NCBI GenBank assembly: GCA_937923515.1
Contig: CALDUF010000064.1
Span: forward strand, 1 to 64,000
Direction: 5' to 3'
Source of the DNA: an uncultured Flavobacteriaceae bacterium
Lineage (GTDB): Bacteria; Bacteroidota; Bacteroidia; Flavobacteriales; Flavobacteriaceae
DNA: 64,000 nucleotides
Part shown: positions 43,038 to 51,802 of the stretch, in pieces
How positions within the stretch are numbered: position 1 is the first letter of the stretch
Layout: the number at the start of each line of letters is the position of its first letter
Made by a program: the position numbers and the translations under genes
The notes under the pieces: generated by a model
The model's database searches: none
Seen by the model: only the letters and a program-made list of their open reading frames with translations
What the model was told of the DNA's origin: nothing

Positions 43038-44051
43038 ATGGCAAAAATTAAATTAGAGTACATTTGGCTTGATGGTTACGAGCCAACTGCTAACCTAAGA
43101 AGCAAAACAAAAGTAGAAGAGCACGAAAATTTCAAAGGAACTTTGGATGAAATAGGAATGTGGTCTTTTGATGGTTCTTCAACAAGACAAGCTGAAGGTG
43201 GATCTTCTGACTGTTTATTAAAACCTGTAGCTATCTATCCAGATCCTGCAAGAAGAGACGGTTATTTAGTAATGACAGAAGTTTTAAATGCTGATGGTAC
43301 ACCACATGTATCTAATGGAAGAGCTACTATTGATGATGATGATAATGATTTCTGGTTTGGATTTGAACAAGAATATTTTCTTTGGGATCCAGAAACAAAC
43401 TTGCCATTAGGTTTCCCAAGAGATCAAACACCTCAAGGGCAGTTTTACTGTTCTGTTGGTGGAAAAAATGCATTTGGAAGAGAGATTGTTGAAAAACATG
43501 CTGACCAATGTATCGATGCTGGATTAAACTTTGAAGGTATTAATGCAGAAGTTGCAGCTGGACAATGGGAATTCCAATTGTTTGCAAAAGGTGCAAAATT
43601 AGCTGGTGATGAAATTTGGATCGCTAGATATTTATTAGAAAGAATAACTGAAGATTACGGTTTATGCATCAACTGGCATCCTAAACCTCTAGGTGCAACA
43701 GACTGGAATGGTTCTGGTATGCACGCAAACTTCTCTAACGAAGTATTAAGAACGTGTGGTTCTAAAGAAACATACGAAACTATATGTGAAGCTTTCCGCC
43801 CTGTAGTAAAAGAGCATATTGCTGTTTACGGTGCTGATAACGATCAACGTTTAACTGGAGATCACGAAACTGCTGCAATCACAGATTTCTCTTATGGAAT
43901 TTCTGATCGTGGTGCATCAATTCGTATTCCAATTATCACTGTAGAAAAAGGTTGGAAAGGCTGGTTAGAAGACAGAAGACCTGCTTCAAACGGAGATCCA
44001 TACAAAATTGCTGGACGTATTATTAAAACTGTTAAATCTGCAAAGATTTAA
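43038..44051 (+). CDS. Glutamine synthetase type II (eukaryote-like)
   Basis: A 337-residue GSII enzyme. The opening LEYIWLDGYEPTANLRSKTKV and WSFDGSSTRQAEGGSSDCLL are type II signatures shared with plant and animal cytosolic enzymes. The rest follows: FGFEQEYFL, GINAEVAAGQWEFQLF, WNGSGMHANFSNE (ATP/glutamate site) and DYSYGISDRGASIRIP-type ending. No adenylylation Tyr site of type I is expected or seen. It is divergent from the type III gene and closed by a strong terminator, so it is a single-gene unit. Codon use is smoother and richer in preferred codons than its neighbours, consistent with high expression. Confidence 0.95.
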   Translation: MAKIKLEYIWLDGYEPTANLRSKTKVEEHENFKGTLDEIGMWSFDGSSTRQAEGGSSDCLLKPVAIYPDPARRDGYLVMTEVLNADGTPHVSNGRATIDDDDNDFWFGFEQEYFLWDPETNLPLGFPRDQTPQGQFYCSVGGKNAFGREIVEKHADQCIDAGLNFEGINAEVAAGQWEFQLFAKGAKLAGDEIWIARYLLERITEDYGLCINWHPKPLGATDWNGSGMHANFSNEVLRTCGSKETYETICEAFRPVVKEHIAVYGADNDQRLTGDHETAAITDFSYGISDRGASIRIPIITVEKGWKGWLEDRRPASNGDPYKIAGRIIKTVKSAKI

Positions 44052-44075
44052 ATTATTAATAAACTAGTTAAATCT

Positions 44076-44112
44076 AAAAAAACGCTTCAAATTTAAGTTT
44101 GGAGCGTTTTTT
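44076..44112 (+). terminator. Terminator of the type II glutamine synthetase gene
   Basis: 15-base arms AAAAAACGCTTCAAA (44076-44090/91) and TTTGGAGCGTTTTTT (44098-44112), one G-T pair, ending in T residues. Confidence 0.88.
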
Positions 44113-44430
44113 GCTTTTATAGTGTTACCAAGCTTATAGAGTGGTTAGGCTTTTATTAATGTATTTTATTTTAAACTATAGAATTTAAACATGAATGTTT
44201 TGCTATATCTGATATCAAAATAACTGCTAACCTGTTTCAAGCCATCAAAGTAAATTAATAGTAAATTAAAATTGTAAAAAAATAACACAATAAGCTTCGC
44301 AAAAAGGATACACTGAGTTTGCTGAGGCTCTTAAAGCAAAATCCGTAACGCCTAAACAAACTAGAACATTAAAAAACATGTAAGCAAACCATTATCATAA
44401 GTTTAACAATATAAACTTCATTTTAATCGT
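44113..44430. other. Gene-free stretch with a possible coding remnant
   Basis: No complete gene. One open stretch, 44294-44383 (plus), has no start codon but reads ASQKGYTEFAEALKAKSVT and onward to a stop at 44381-44383, with protein-like composition. It may be the eroded tail of a lost gene. The preceding part contains a short direct repeat AGTAAATTAA. Confidence 0.35.
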
Positions 44431-44438
44431 TATTTTTG
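44431..44438 (+). promoter_or_regulatory. -7 promoter element that fixes the start of the OstA-like gene
   Basis: TATTTTTG matches TAnnTTTG. Transcription would begin near 44445, so the TTG at 44436 inside the element cannot be the start codon, and TTG 44457 is the first usable one. Confidence 0.55.
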
Positions 44439-44456
44439 CCACAAACTATTTTTAAT

Positions 44457-46247
44457 TTGAAAGCATTAATTTCAACATATCTTCTTTTAGTATTTGCGCT
44501 TCTTAATACCCTTTGCGCAGCTTCACAGCAACGTATAGAAATCAAATATTCTGGTTTCTTAAACAAAGATGAACAAAAACACCCTGGCGCTCAAATTTTA
44601 ACTCGTGACGACTCAGAGCAAGTACATATTTTTCATAGCGGCACAGATATGTGGTGCGACAAGGCCTATTACTACGGTAAAACTAATTTTATAGAAGCCT
44701 ACGGCAACGTTAAAATGATACAAGGTGATACTATAAATATGACTTCTAAATATGTGGAGTATAACGGCAAAACACAACTTGCATTTGCTAGCGGCGATGT
44801 TATTTTAAAAGACCCTAGCTCCACAATTACGACAGATACTCTATATTTTGATAGAGAACGCCAGCAGGCATTTTACAAAAACAACGGCACCGTTGTAAAA
44901 GATTCATCAGGCACCATTACAAGTAAAATTGGCCGCTATTACATGCAACAAAAAAAGTATCAATTTGTTGAAGATGTTGTTCTTACCAACCCCGATGCTA
45001 TTATAGAAACCAATTATTTTGATTTTTATTCTGATACTGGTTACGCGTACCTTTTTGGGCCATCAACCATTACTACAGAAGAGAGTGTAACCTATTGCGA
45101 AAAAGGATACTACGATACCAAAACCAAAATTGGTTATGCCATGAAAAATGCCAAAATTGATTATGATGGCAAAGAAATAGTTGGAGACAGTTTGTATTTC
45201 GATCAAAATAGAAACTTCTCATCGGCTACAAATAATATTAAAATTACAGACACACTAAATAACAGTATTGTAAAAGGCCATTATGCTGAAGTTTTTAAGG
45301 CACAAGATTCTATATTCATCACAAAGCGCGCCTACGCAATTACAGTGCAAGAGCAAGATTCTTTATACATTCATGGAGATACCCTAATGGTAACAGGTAC
45401 TCCAGAAAAGCGCATTACCAGAGTGTTTAGAAACGTAAAACTTTTTAAATCAGATTTAAGTGGAAAAGCAGATTCTATTCACGTAAATCATGCAAGTGGT
45501 TTAACGCAACTTATAAACATAAATTCGGCAGGTGCAAACGCTGCGTTCTCTACAGCAAGAAAACCTATATTATGGAATTTAGGCAACCAAATGACTGGAG
45601 ACACCATCCATTTACAGTCTGATACCGAAAAAGACAAATTAGATTCGCTCATCGTGTTTAATCATGCTTTTTTAATTAGCAAAGACACTTTAGGTGGTGG
45701 TTACAACCAAATTAATGGTAAAAAATTAGTAGGTTTATTTAATGAGGACAACCAACTATACCATGTGGATATCATTAAAAACGCGCAGTCTATATATTAT
45801 ATGAGAAATGATGAAGGCGAATTGGTTGGTATTGATAAATCAAAATCTGGTTTAATAAATATCCTGTTGAATGAAAACGCTATTGATGAAGTTCGAAAAA
45901 TAAATCAGATAGATGGTAAGGTGTATCCAGAAACCGATTTCCCAAAAAACGAACGTATTTTAAAAGGTTTTGACTGGCGCGAAGAAGAACGACCAAATAG
46001 CGTTGAAGATTTGTTTAAAGATGATCCGCCTTTAGAATTACCAATAATTAAAGGTCTAGACGATTACATTCCGCAAGAAGACTTTTTTGATGAAAAGGTG
46101 GTTAAAACTGATGTAAAACCAATAAAAAAAGTTTTAAAACCCATTAAAAACAAAAAGCAAGTCAAAAACTTAAATAACCTAAAAAAAGTACCCAAACCGC
46201 TAGAAGCATCTGCTAAAATTCAAAAACCTATTCCTAAAAAAAATTAG
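44457..46247 (+). CDS. OstA/LptA-like LPS transport protein
   Basis: A 596-residue exported protein beginning at TTG 44457 (MKALISTYLLLVFALLNTLC, a clean signal peptide). The body has repeated OstA/LptA beta-jellyroll units: HIFHSGTDMWCDKAYYYGKTNFIEAYGNVKMIQGDTINMTSKYVEYNGKTQLAFASGDV and several later copies with the same D-TL-YFD pattern. Together they would make a periplasmic groove carrying lipopolysaccharide. It is longer than LptA (about 180 residues) because of the multiple repeats, and ends in a basic proline/lysine-rich tail (about 545-596). 12 bases before the aminotransferase gene. LPS bridge function is inferred from family. Confidence 0.88.
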   Translation: MKALISTYLLLVFALLNTLCAASQQRIEIKYSGFLNKDEQKHPGAQILTRDDSEQVHIFHSGTDMWCDKAYYYGKTNFIEAYGNVKMIQGDTINMTSKYVEYNGKTQLAFASGDVILKDPSSTITTDTLYFDRERQQAFYKNNGTVVKDSSGTITSKIGRYYMQQKKYQFVEDVVLTNPDAIIETNYFDFYSDTGYAYLFGPSTITTEESVTYCEKGYYDTKTKIGYAMKNAKIDYDGKEIVGDSLYFDQNRNFSSATNNIKITDTLNNSIVKGHYAEVFKAQDSIFITKRAYAITVQEQDSLYIHGDTLMVTGTPEKRITRVFRNVKLFKSDLSGKADSIHVNHASGLTQLININSAGANAAFSTARKPILWNLGNQMTGDTIHLQSDTEKDKLDSLIVFNHAFLISKDTLGGGYNQINGKKLVGLFNEDNQLYHVDIIKNAQSIYYMRNDEGELVGIDKSKSGLINILLNENAIDEVRKINQIDGKVYPETDFPKNERILKGFDWREEERPNSVEDLFKDDPPLELPIIKGLDDYIPQEDFFDEKVVKTDVKPIKKVLKPIKNKKQVKNLNNLKKVPKPLEASAKIQKPIPKKN

Positions 46248-46259
46248 GAATGTTATTAA

Positions 46260-47453
46260 ATGAAAGAGGACTTCTTTAAACACCAAGCCCAAACTACACC
46301 ATATCCACTGGCTATGGAAATTTCTCATGCTAATGGCTGTTATATATATGACACCAATCAAAAAGCGTATCTAGATTTTGTGGCTGGTGTCTCTGCATGT
46401 CCCTTAGGGCATAATCATCCTCTTGTAAATAAGGCCATACAAACCCAACTGCACAAGTATTTGCATGTTATGGTTTATGGGGAATATATCCAAAAACCAG
46501 CAGTAGAGCTTACCAAATTATTAGCACAACACTTACCCAAAACTTTAGAAAAAACGTATTTAACCAATTCTGGCACAGAAGCTATAGAAGGCGCACTTAA
46601 ATTGGCTAGACGCGCTACAGGTAGAAGCGAAATAATTTCTGCTAAACATGCTTACCACGGCAATACCATGGGTGCATTAAGCATTATGGGCTTTGAAGAA
46701 CGTAAACAAGCGTTTAGACCTTTAATACCAGATGTTAAATATATTACATTTAATAACACTGCCCATTTAGAGCATATTACCATTAAAACAGCCTGTGTTA
46801 TTTTAGAAACTATACAAGGTGGTGCTGGATTTATAGAACCTAAAAACAACTATTTGCAACAAGTTAGAAAGAAGTGTAATGAAACAGGAACACTTTTAAT
46901 TCTAGATGAAATTCAACCAGGAATAGGAAGAACGGGAAAACTTTTTGGTTTTGAACACTATAACTGTATTCCAGATATTTTGGTTACGGGCAAAGGGCTT
47001 GGTGGTGGTTTACCTATTGGTGCCTTTACAGCATCAAGACTACTTATGGATATGCTTACAGAAAATCCAAAATTAGGCCATATTACCACATTTGGAGGTC
47101 ATCCACTCATTGCGGCATCTGCACTTGCCACACTTAAGGAAATCACAGAAAGCAACTTAATTGCTGAAACCTTAATTAAAGAAAAGTTATTTAGAAAACT
47201 ACTAAAACATCAACTTGTAGAAGAAATTAGAGGCAAAGGATTAATGCTTGCTCTAATACTGCCATCGGCTGAAATTGCCAATACCCTAGTATTAGAAAGT
47301 CAGGATAAAGGACTCATATTATTTTGGCTATTATTTGAACCAAAAGCGGTGAGAATAACACCACCACTTACCATTTCAACAGAAGAAATTAAAAAAGGCT
47401 GTACTATTATTTGCGAAATACTAAATAAAATTGCTGATTCGTCAACATATTAA
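46260..47453 (+). CDS. Class III pyridoxal-phosphate aminotransferase
   Basis: A 397-residue enzyme of the acetylornithine/ornithine/4-aminobutyrate aminotransferase group. Seen: NSGTEAIEGALKLARRATGR (phosphate binding), HAYHGNTMGALS, LILDEIQPGIGRTGKLFGFEHY with the PLP-binding Asp, and VTGKGLGGGLPIGAF with the Schiff-base lysine. Which substrate it uses is not evident: there are no arginine-synthesis genes adjacent, and the usual argD wording ADEVQ-GxGRTGxxxA is changed to LDEIQPGIGRTGKLF. It lies between OstA and a TPR gene on the same strand. Confidence 0.92.
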   Translation: MKEDFFKHQAQTTPYPLAMEISHANGCYIYDTNQKAYLDFVAGVSACPLGHNHPLVNKAIQTQLHKYLHVMVYGEYIQKPAVELTKLLAQHLPKTLEKTYLTNSGTEAIEGALKLARRATGRSEIISAKHAYHGNTMGALSIMGFEERKQAFRPLIPDVKYITFNNTAHLEHITIKTACVILETIQGGAGFIEPKNNYLQQVRKKCNETGTLLILDEIQPGIGRTGKLFGFEHYNCIPDILVTGKGLGGGLPIGAFTASRLLMDMLTENPKLGHITTFGGHPLIAASALATLKEITESNLIAETLIKEKLFRKLLKHQLVEEIRGKGLMLALILPSAEIANTLVLESQDKGLILFWLLFEPKAVRITPPLTISTEEIKKGCTIICEILNKIADSSTY

Positions 47454-47603
47454 CTATCTGATTTTTAATAACTAGCAATATAAATATGCTAATTTAACAG
47501 CTGTATGTTCATTACTTTGTTAAAAACATTTGATACATAATTCTTAAAACCTCAATGATAACGCTATTTTTATCTAAGTTGAACAATACACTCAAACGTA
47601 TTT

Positions 47604-48989
47604 ATGGAGTTCAGTCAAAGCGACAACAACAATTTACCTCTTACTAAGTTTGAACTGATGTTAAAAACAAATCATGTTTTGTTTTTTGATTCAGAAGAGT
47701 TTGAAAACATCATTCATCATTACCTCAATCAAGGAAAAGTAGCTTTAGCAAAAAAAGCTATAAAACTTGGTTTAGAGCAACACCCTACTTCTACTAATTT
47801 AAAACTATTTAAAGTTGAAGTGTTTATTTTTGAGAATAATCTTGATGAAGCTGATAAACTTTTAAACAAATTGTATCAACTAGAGCCTCACAATGAAGAG
47901 ATTTTTATTCAAAAAGCCAACATACTTTCTAAACAAGATAACCATGCAAAAGCTATTGAAGTTTTAAAGCGTGCGCTTAGTTTGACTGAAGATTTAGTAG
48001 ACATCTACTCCCTTATAGGTATGGAATATTTATTTCTAGATGCCTTTGAAGATGCCAAAATATACTTTATGAAATGTGTTGAGCAAGACATAGACGACTA
48101 CTCTGCATTATATAATGTTATATATTGTTTTGAATACCTTGAGCAACATCAAGATGCTATTGAGTATTTAAATATGTTTTTGGATAAAAACCCGTATTGT
48201 GAAGTGGCATGGCACCAATTAGGAAAACAATACGTTGCACAAAAAAAATATAAAAAAGCATTAGCAGCTTTTGATTTTGCTATCATTGCAGACGATACAT
48301 TTGTTGGCGCTTATTTAGAGCGTGGCAAAGTTTTAGAAAAGCAAGGAGAATATTTAGAAGCTATTGAAAGCTATTCTACGAGTTTAAAATTAGATGATCC
48401 TACATCTTTTGCCCTGTTAAGAATGGGATGTTGCTACGAAAAATTAAAACAACTTGATTTAGCGCTGCAATACTATTACAAAACTGTTCATGAAGATCCT
48501 TTATTAGATAAAGGCTGGATAGCAATTACTAAATTTTACACAAAGCAAAAAGACTATAAAAAAGCATTATACTATATTAATAAAGCGATTAATATAGATG
48601 GTGACAATGTAAACTATTGGAAACTTTATGCGCAAATAAATCACAGACTCGATTTTTTTGAAGAAGCCGAACAAGGCTACAAAAGAACCTTAGAACTTGG
48701 TAATTTTGAGATAGATACTTGGATAGCAAGAGGCGACTTATTATTAAAATTAGGAGAACCAGAAGCTGCTATTTTTAATTTTGAGCAAGCACTAGAGTTT
48801 TATCCAGAAAACGCCGAAATAGAATACCGTTTAGGAGGTTTGTTTCTTTTAATTTTAGAAATTGAAAAAGGGTTATTTCATTTAAAAAACGCCCTAAAAA
48901 GTAATAGTGAATACAGCTTTATTATAGATGAATTATTCCCTAAACTGCTAGACAATATTAAGGTAAAAACCCTACTAAATTCTCAGTAG
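47604..48989 (+). CDS. Tetratricopeptide-repeat protein
   Basis: A 461-residue soluble protein built almost wholly of TPR units, roughly eleven. Examples: KAIEVLKRALSLTEDLVDIYSLIG, KALAAFDFAIIADDTFVGAYLERG, EAIESYSTSLKLDDPTSFALLRMG, KALYYINKAINIDGDNVNYWKLYA and AAIFNFEQALEFYPENAEIEYRLGG. No signal peptide or membrane segment, so a cytoplasmic scaffold. 46 bases before the first DUF368 gene. Conserved as a gene in flavobacteria but without an assigned partner. Confidence 0.9.
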   Translation: MEFSQSDNNNLPLTKFELMLKTNHVLFFDSEEFENIIHHYLNQGKVALAKKAIKLGLEQHPTSTNLKLFKVEVFIFENNLDEADKLLNKLYQLEPHNEEIFIQKANILSKQDNHAKAIEVLKRALSLTEDLVDIYSLIGMEYLFLDAFEDAKIYFMKCVEQDIDDYSALYNVIYCFEYLEQHQDAIEYLNMFLDKNPYCEVAWHQLGKQYVAQKKYKKALAAFDFAIIADDTFVGAYLERGKVLEKQGEYLEAIESYSTSLKLDDPTSFALLRMGCCYEKLKQLDLALQYYYKTVHEDPLLDKGWIAITKFYTKQKDYKKALYYINKAINIDGDNVNYWKLYAQINHRLDFFEEAEQGYKRTLELGNFEIDTWIARGDLLLKLGEPEAAIFNFEQALEFYPENAEIEYRLGGLFLLILEIEKGLFHLKNALKSNSEYSFIIDELFPKLLDNIKVKTLLNSQ

Positions 48990-49035
48990 TAAATTACCTT
49001 AAATTATATACCTTTGATTTTTAAAAAATCAGGGT

Positions 49036-49956
49036 ATGCAACGACGATTTACAGATTATTTAATTATTTCTTTTAAAGGTTTAGCCATGGGAGCTGCAGA
49101 CGTTGTACCTGGAGTTTCTGGTGGCACTATTGCTTTTATTTCTGGTATATATGAGGAATTAATCGATGCGCTAAACAATATCAATTTTTCGCTTTTTAAG
49201 GTTCTTAAAAAAGAAGGTTTTAAAGCTGCATGGGCACAATTAAACGGTAATTTTTTATTAGCGCTATTTACTGGAATTGGTATAAGTGTACTCAGTTTAG
49301 CAAAAGCACTAAAATGGATTTTAGAATACCATCCCATTTTAATTTGGTCGTTCTTTTTTGGGTTAGTACTGGCAAGTATACTCTTTGTTGGTAAACAAAT
49401 TAAAACGTGGAATATCCCTGTAGTTTTAGGCCTTATTATTGGTGCAGTAGTTGCGTATTATATTACAACAATTCCTTCAATCGATGCGTCAGATTCTAGT
49501 TGGTTTTTGTTTCTATCGGGAGCTTTGGCTATTTGTGCAATGATTCTTCCTGGTATATCTGGCTCATTTATATTAGTCCTTTTAGGTTCATATAAAGTAA
49601 TATTAGAAGCTATAAGTGGTTTCAATATAAAAACAATTATAACAGTGGGTTTGGGTGCCATTATTGGTTTGCTTTCTTTTTCAAGATTATTAAAATGGTT
49701 GTTTAAAAATTACCACAATCTCACACTAGCAATTCTTACTGGTTTTATAATTGGTTCGCTCAATAAAATATGGCCTTGGAAAAACGTACTATCGTATCGC
49801 ACTAATTCTCATGGTGTAAAAGTACCGTTTCTAGAAGAAAGTATTTCGCCTTTAAATTTTGAAGGAGACAACCAACTTATTTATGCTCTAGGATTAATGA
49901 TTTTAGGGTTTTTAACTATTTTTATACTGGAAAAACTAGGGAACAAAAAACAATAA
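49036..49956 (+). CDS. DUF368 membrane protein, first of a tandem pair
   Basis: A 306-residue polytopic membrane protein (about eight segments). It carries the duplicated family signature: MGAADVVPGVSGGTIAFISGIYEEL near residue 17 and again ICAMILPGISGSFILVLLGSYK near 165. DUF368 proteins belong to the group recently linked to undecaprenyl-phosphate recycling (PopT), which flips the lipid carrier across the membrane. The signature and internal repeat are seen; the transport role is known for some homologues and is inferred here. Its stop overlaps the start of the second copy (TAATG). Confidence 0.9.
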   Translation: MQRRFTDYLIISFKGLAMGAADVVPGVSGGTIAFISGIYEELIDALNNINFSLFKVLKKEGFKAAWAQLNGNFLLALFTGIGISVLSLAKALKWILEYHPILIWSFFFGLVLASILFVGKQIKTWNIPVVLGLIIGAVVAYYITTIPSIDASDSSWFLFLSGALAICAMILPGISGSFILVLLGSYKVILEAISGFNIKTIITVGLGAIIGLLSFSRLLKWLFKNYHNLTLAILTGFIIGSLNKIWPWKNVLSYRTNSHGVKVPFLEESISPLNFEGDNQLIYALGLMILGFLTIFILEKLGNKKQ

Positions 49957-50972
49957 TGGAAAACACCAAAACTTTTAGTGGTAAACTTTTTCTAGTACTT
50001 AAAGGTCTTGGTATGGGTGCTGCAAATAAAGTACCTGGTGTTTCTGGCGGTGTAGTTGCGTTTGTAGCTGGTTTTTATGAAGAATTTATTTACTCACTTA
50101 AAAGAGTAAATGGAAAAGCATTTAAATTGCTACTAACAGGAAGATTTAAAAGTTTTTTTAATTATGTAAACGGTCAGTTTTTAAGCCTTCTTTTTCTAGG
50201 AATGTTAGTGAGCTATTTTAGTGTTTCAAAAATTTTAGATTACCTCATTTTACATTACCAGCTATATGTTTGGAGTGTGTTTTTTGGGATGATTGTTGGC
50301 TCTATTTATTACATCAATAAAGATTTTAGCGATTGGAATAATAAAACAATACTATCACTAGCACTGGGCATTTTACTTGGTGTAGGCATAAGTTTTTTAA
50401 ATCCTGCTAGAGAAAATGATAATTTAATTTTTGTTTTCTTTTGTGGTATTATTAGTGTTTCAGGCATGACGCTTCCTGGGTTTTCAGGATCTTTTATACT
50501 AATATTACTGGGTAATTATGTGCTGCTTTTAGTAGACTCAGTAAACGCTTTATACGATTCTATATCTGATATACTTGGTGGGGATTTTGATTTTATTTAT
50601 GATGAAAACCGCATAAAAATGCTAAAAGTTTTAGCTGTATTCACATTAGGATCTCTTACGGGTCTCGTAACGTTTTCCCATCTACTAAGTTATATTTTAA
50701 AGCACTATAAAAGCATTACAACAGCATCCATTATTGGTTTTATAGTAGGATCTTTAGGTGTAGTATGGCCTTGGAAAAAAACCATCTATAAACATTTAGA
50801 TAATGGCCAATTAATGCGAGATTCCGCAGGTGAAAAAATTATAGAAAATTACAAGCGTTATATTCCAGAATTATCAACAGAAACTTATTACGCTGTTGGT
50901 TTTATTGTTCTAGGATTAGCCATAGTAATTGGTTTAGAAATTTACGGTCAAACACGAAAAAAGCATGTATAA
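49956..50972 (+). CDS. DUF368 membrane protein, second of a tandem pair
   Basis: A 338-residue paralogue of the preceding protein with the same signatures (MGAANKVPGVSGGVVAFVAGFYEEF and VSGMTLPGFSGSFILILLGNYV) and an extra loop of some 30 residues (about 185-215, DSVNALYDSISDILGGDFDF). The two are clearly diverged, so this is an old duplication rather than a recent one. They may form a heterodimer or handle different polyprenyl substrates. Start overlaps the previous stop by one base; its stop overlaps aroE by eight bases. Confidence 0.9.
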   Translation: MENTKTFSGKLFLVLKGLGMGAANKVPGVSGGVVAFVAGFYEEFIYSLKRVNGKAFKLLLTGRFKSFFNYVNGQFLSLLFLGMLVSYFSVSKILDYLILHYQLYVWSVFFGMIVGSIYYINKDFSDWNNKTILSLALGILLGVGISFLNPARENDNLIFVFFCGIISVSGMTLPGFSGSFILILLGNYVLLLVDSVNALYDSISDILGGDFDFIYDENRIKMLKVLAVFTLGSLTGLVTFSHLLSYILKHYKSITTASIIGFIVGSLGVVWPWKKTIYKHLDNGQLMRDSAGEKIIENYKRYIPELSTETYYAVGFIVLGLAIVIGLEIYGQTRKKHV

Positions 50973-51708
50973 ACTAGGGTTATTAGGAAAAAACATTTCA
51001 TACTCATTTTCAAAAAATTATTTCAAAGAAAAATTTAAGAACGAAAACATTACAGATGTAAGTTATGAAAATTTTGATATAGATACCATATTAAAATTTC
51101 CAGAAATTATAAAACATACTAAAGGTTTAAAAGGGCTAAATGTTACGATACCTTATAAAGAAGATGTGATACCGTATTTAGATAAACTTAATAAAAAGGC
51201 TAAAGCAATTGGTGCGGTAAACACAATAAAACGCACAAAAAAAGGAAAACTAGTGGGCTATAATACAGATTGTTATGGCTTTATTAATGCAATAAAACCA
51301 TCACTAAAAAAACACCACAAAAATGCGCTAATACTTGGTACAGGTGGCGCAAGTAAAGCTGTAATCTATACACTAAAAAACAAAGGAATTACATGCCATT
51401 ATGTATCCAGAACAGCTTCAAAAAAAGTAAAATACACGTATGATGATTTAAATGAAACTATCATATCAAATTATCAAATTATAGTAAACTGCACACCTTT
51501 AGGCACATTTCCAAACATAGATGATTGCCCAAAAATACCTTACGAAGGTATCACAAAACAGCACATTCTTTTCGATTTAATATATAATCCTGAAGAAACA
51601 AAATTTCTAAGATTGGGAAGACAAAAAGGCGCTAAAACCATCAACGGATTGCATATGCTAAAATTACAGGCTGAAAAAGCTTGGTCTATTTGGAATTTAC
51701 TGAAATAA
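50965..51708 (+). CDS. aroE: Shikimate dehydrogenase
   Basis: A 247-residue NADP-dependent enzyme reducing 3-dehydroshikimate in aromatic amino acid synthesis. Seen: LLGKNISYSFSKNYF (shikimate-binding Ser pair), LNVTIPYKEDVIPYLD with the catalytic lysine, GAVNTIKR, NTDCYGFINA with the catalytic Asp, and the nucleotide-binding LILGTGGASKAVIYTL. The cofactor loop SRTASKK favours NADP. The ATG overlaps the end of the DUF368 gene, so it is translated with it; lineage-conserved gene order rather than pathway logic seems to explain this. Confidence 0.96.
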   Translation: MYKLGLLGKNISYSFSKNYFKEKFKNENITDVSYENFDIDTILKFPEIIKHTKGLKGLNVTIPYKEDVIPYLDKLNKKAKAIGAVNTIKRTKKGKLVGYNTDCYGFINAIKPSLKKHHKNALILGTGGASKAVIYTLKNKGITCHYVSRTASKKVKYTYDDLNETIISNYQIIVNCTPLGTFPNIDDCPKIPYEGITKQHILFDLIYNPEETKFLRLGRQKGAKTINGLHMLKLQAEKAWSIWNLLK

Positions 51709-51738
51709 CCCCTTTTCAGATTAAAACAGTATTCCTTT

Positions 51739-51769
51739 TTTGTAAATACTCTAGTTGTTAGTATCTTTA
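51739..51769 (+). promoter_or_regulatory. Promoter of the DUF349 gene
   Basis: TTTG (51739-51742), 19 bases, TATCTTTA (51762-51769; one mismatch to TAnnTTTG). This argues against translation from the TTG at 51755, which lies between the two elements. Confidence 0.55.
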
Positions 51770-51802
51770 AAGAAAACTATACTAATCCTAAACATTTTTA
51801 TA

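Noticed and set aside
47454-47603. Possible small gene between the aminotransferase and the TPR protein
   Set aside because: The 150 bases contain frequent stops in all frames and no start with coding-like composition.
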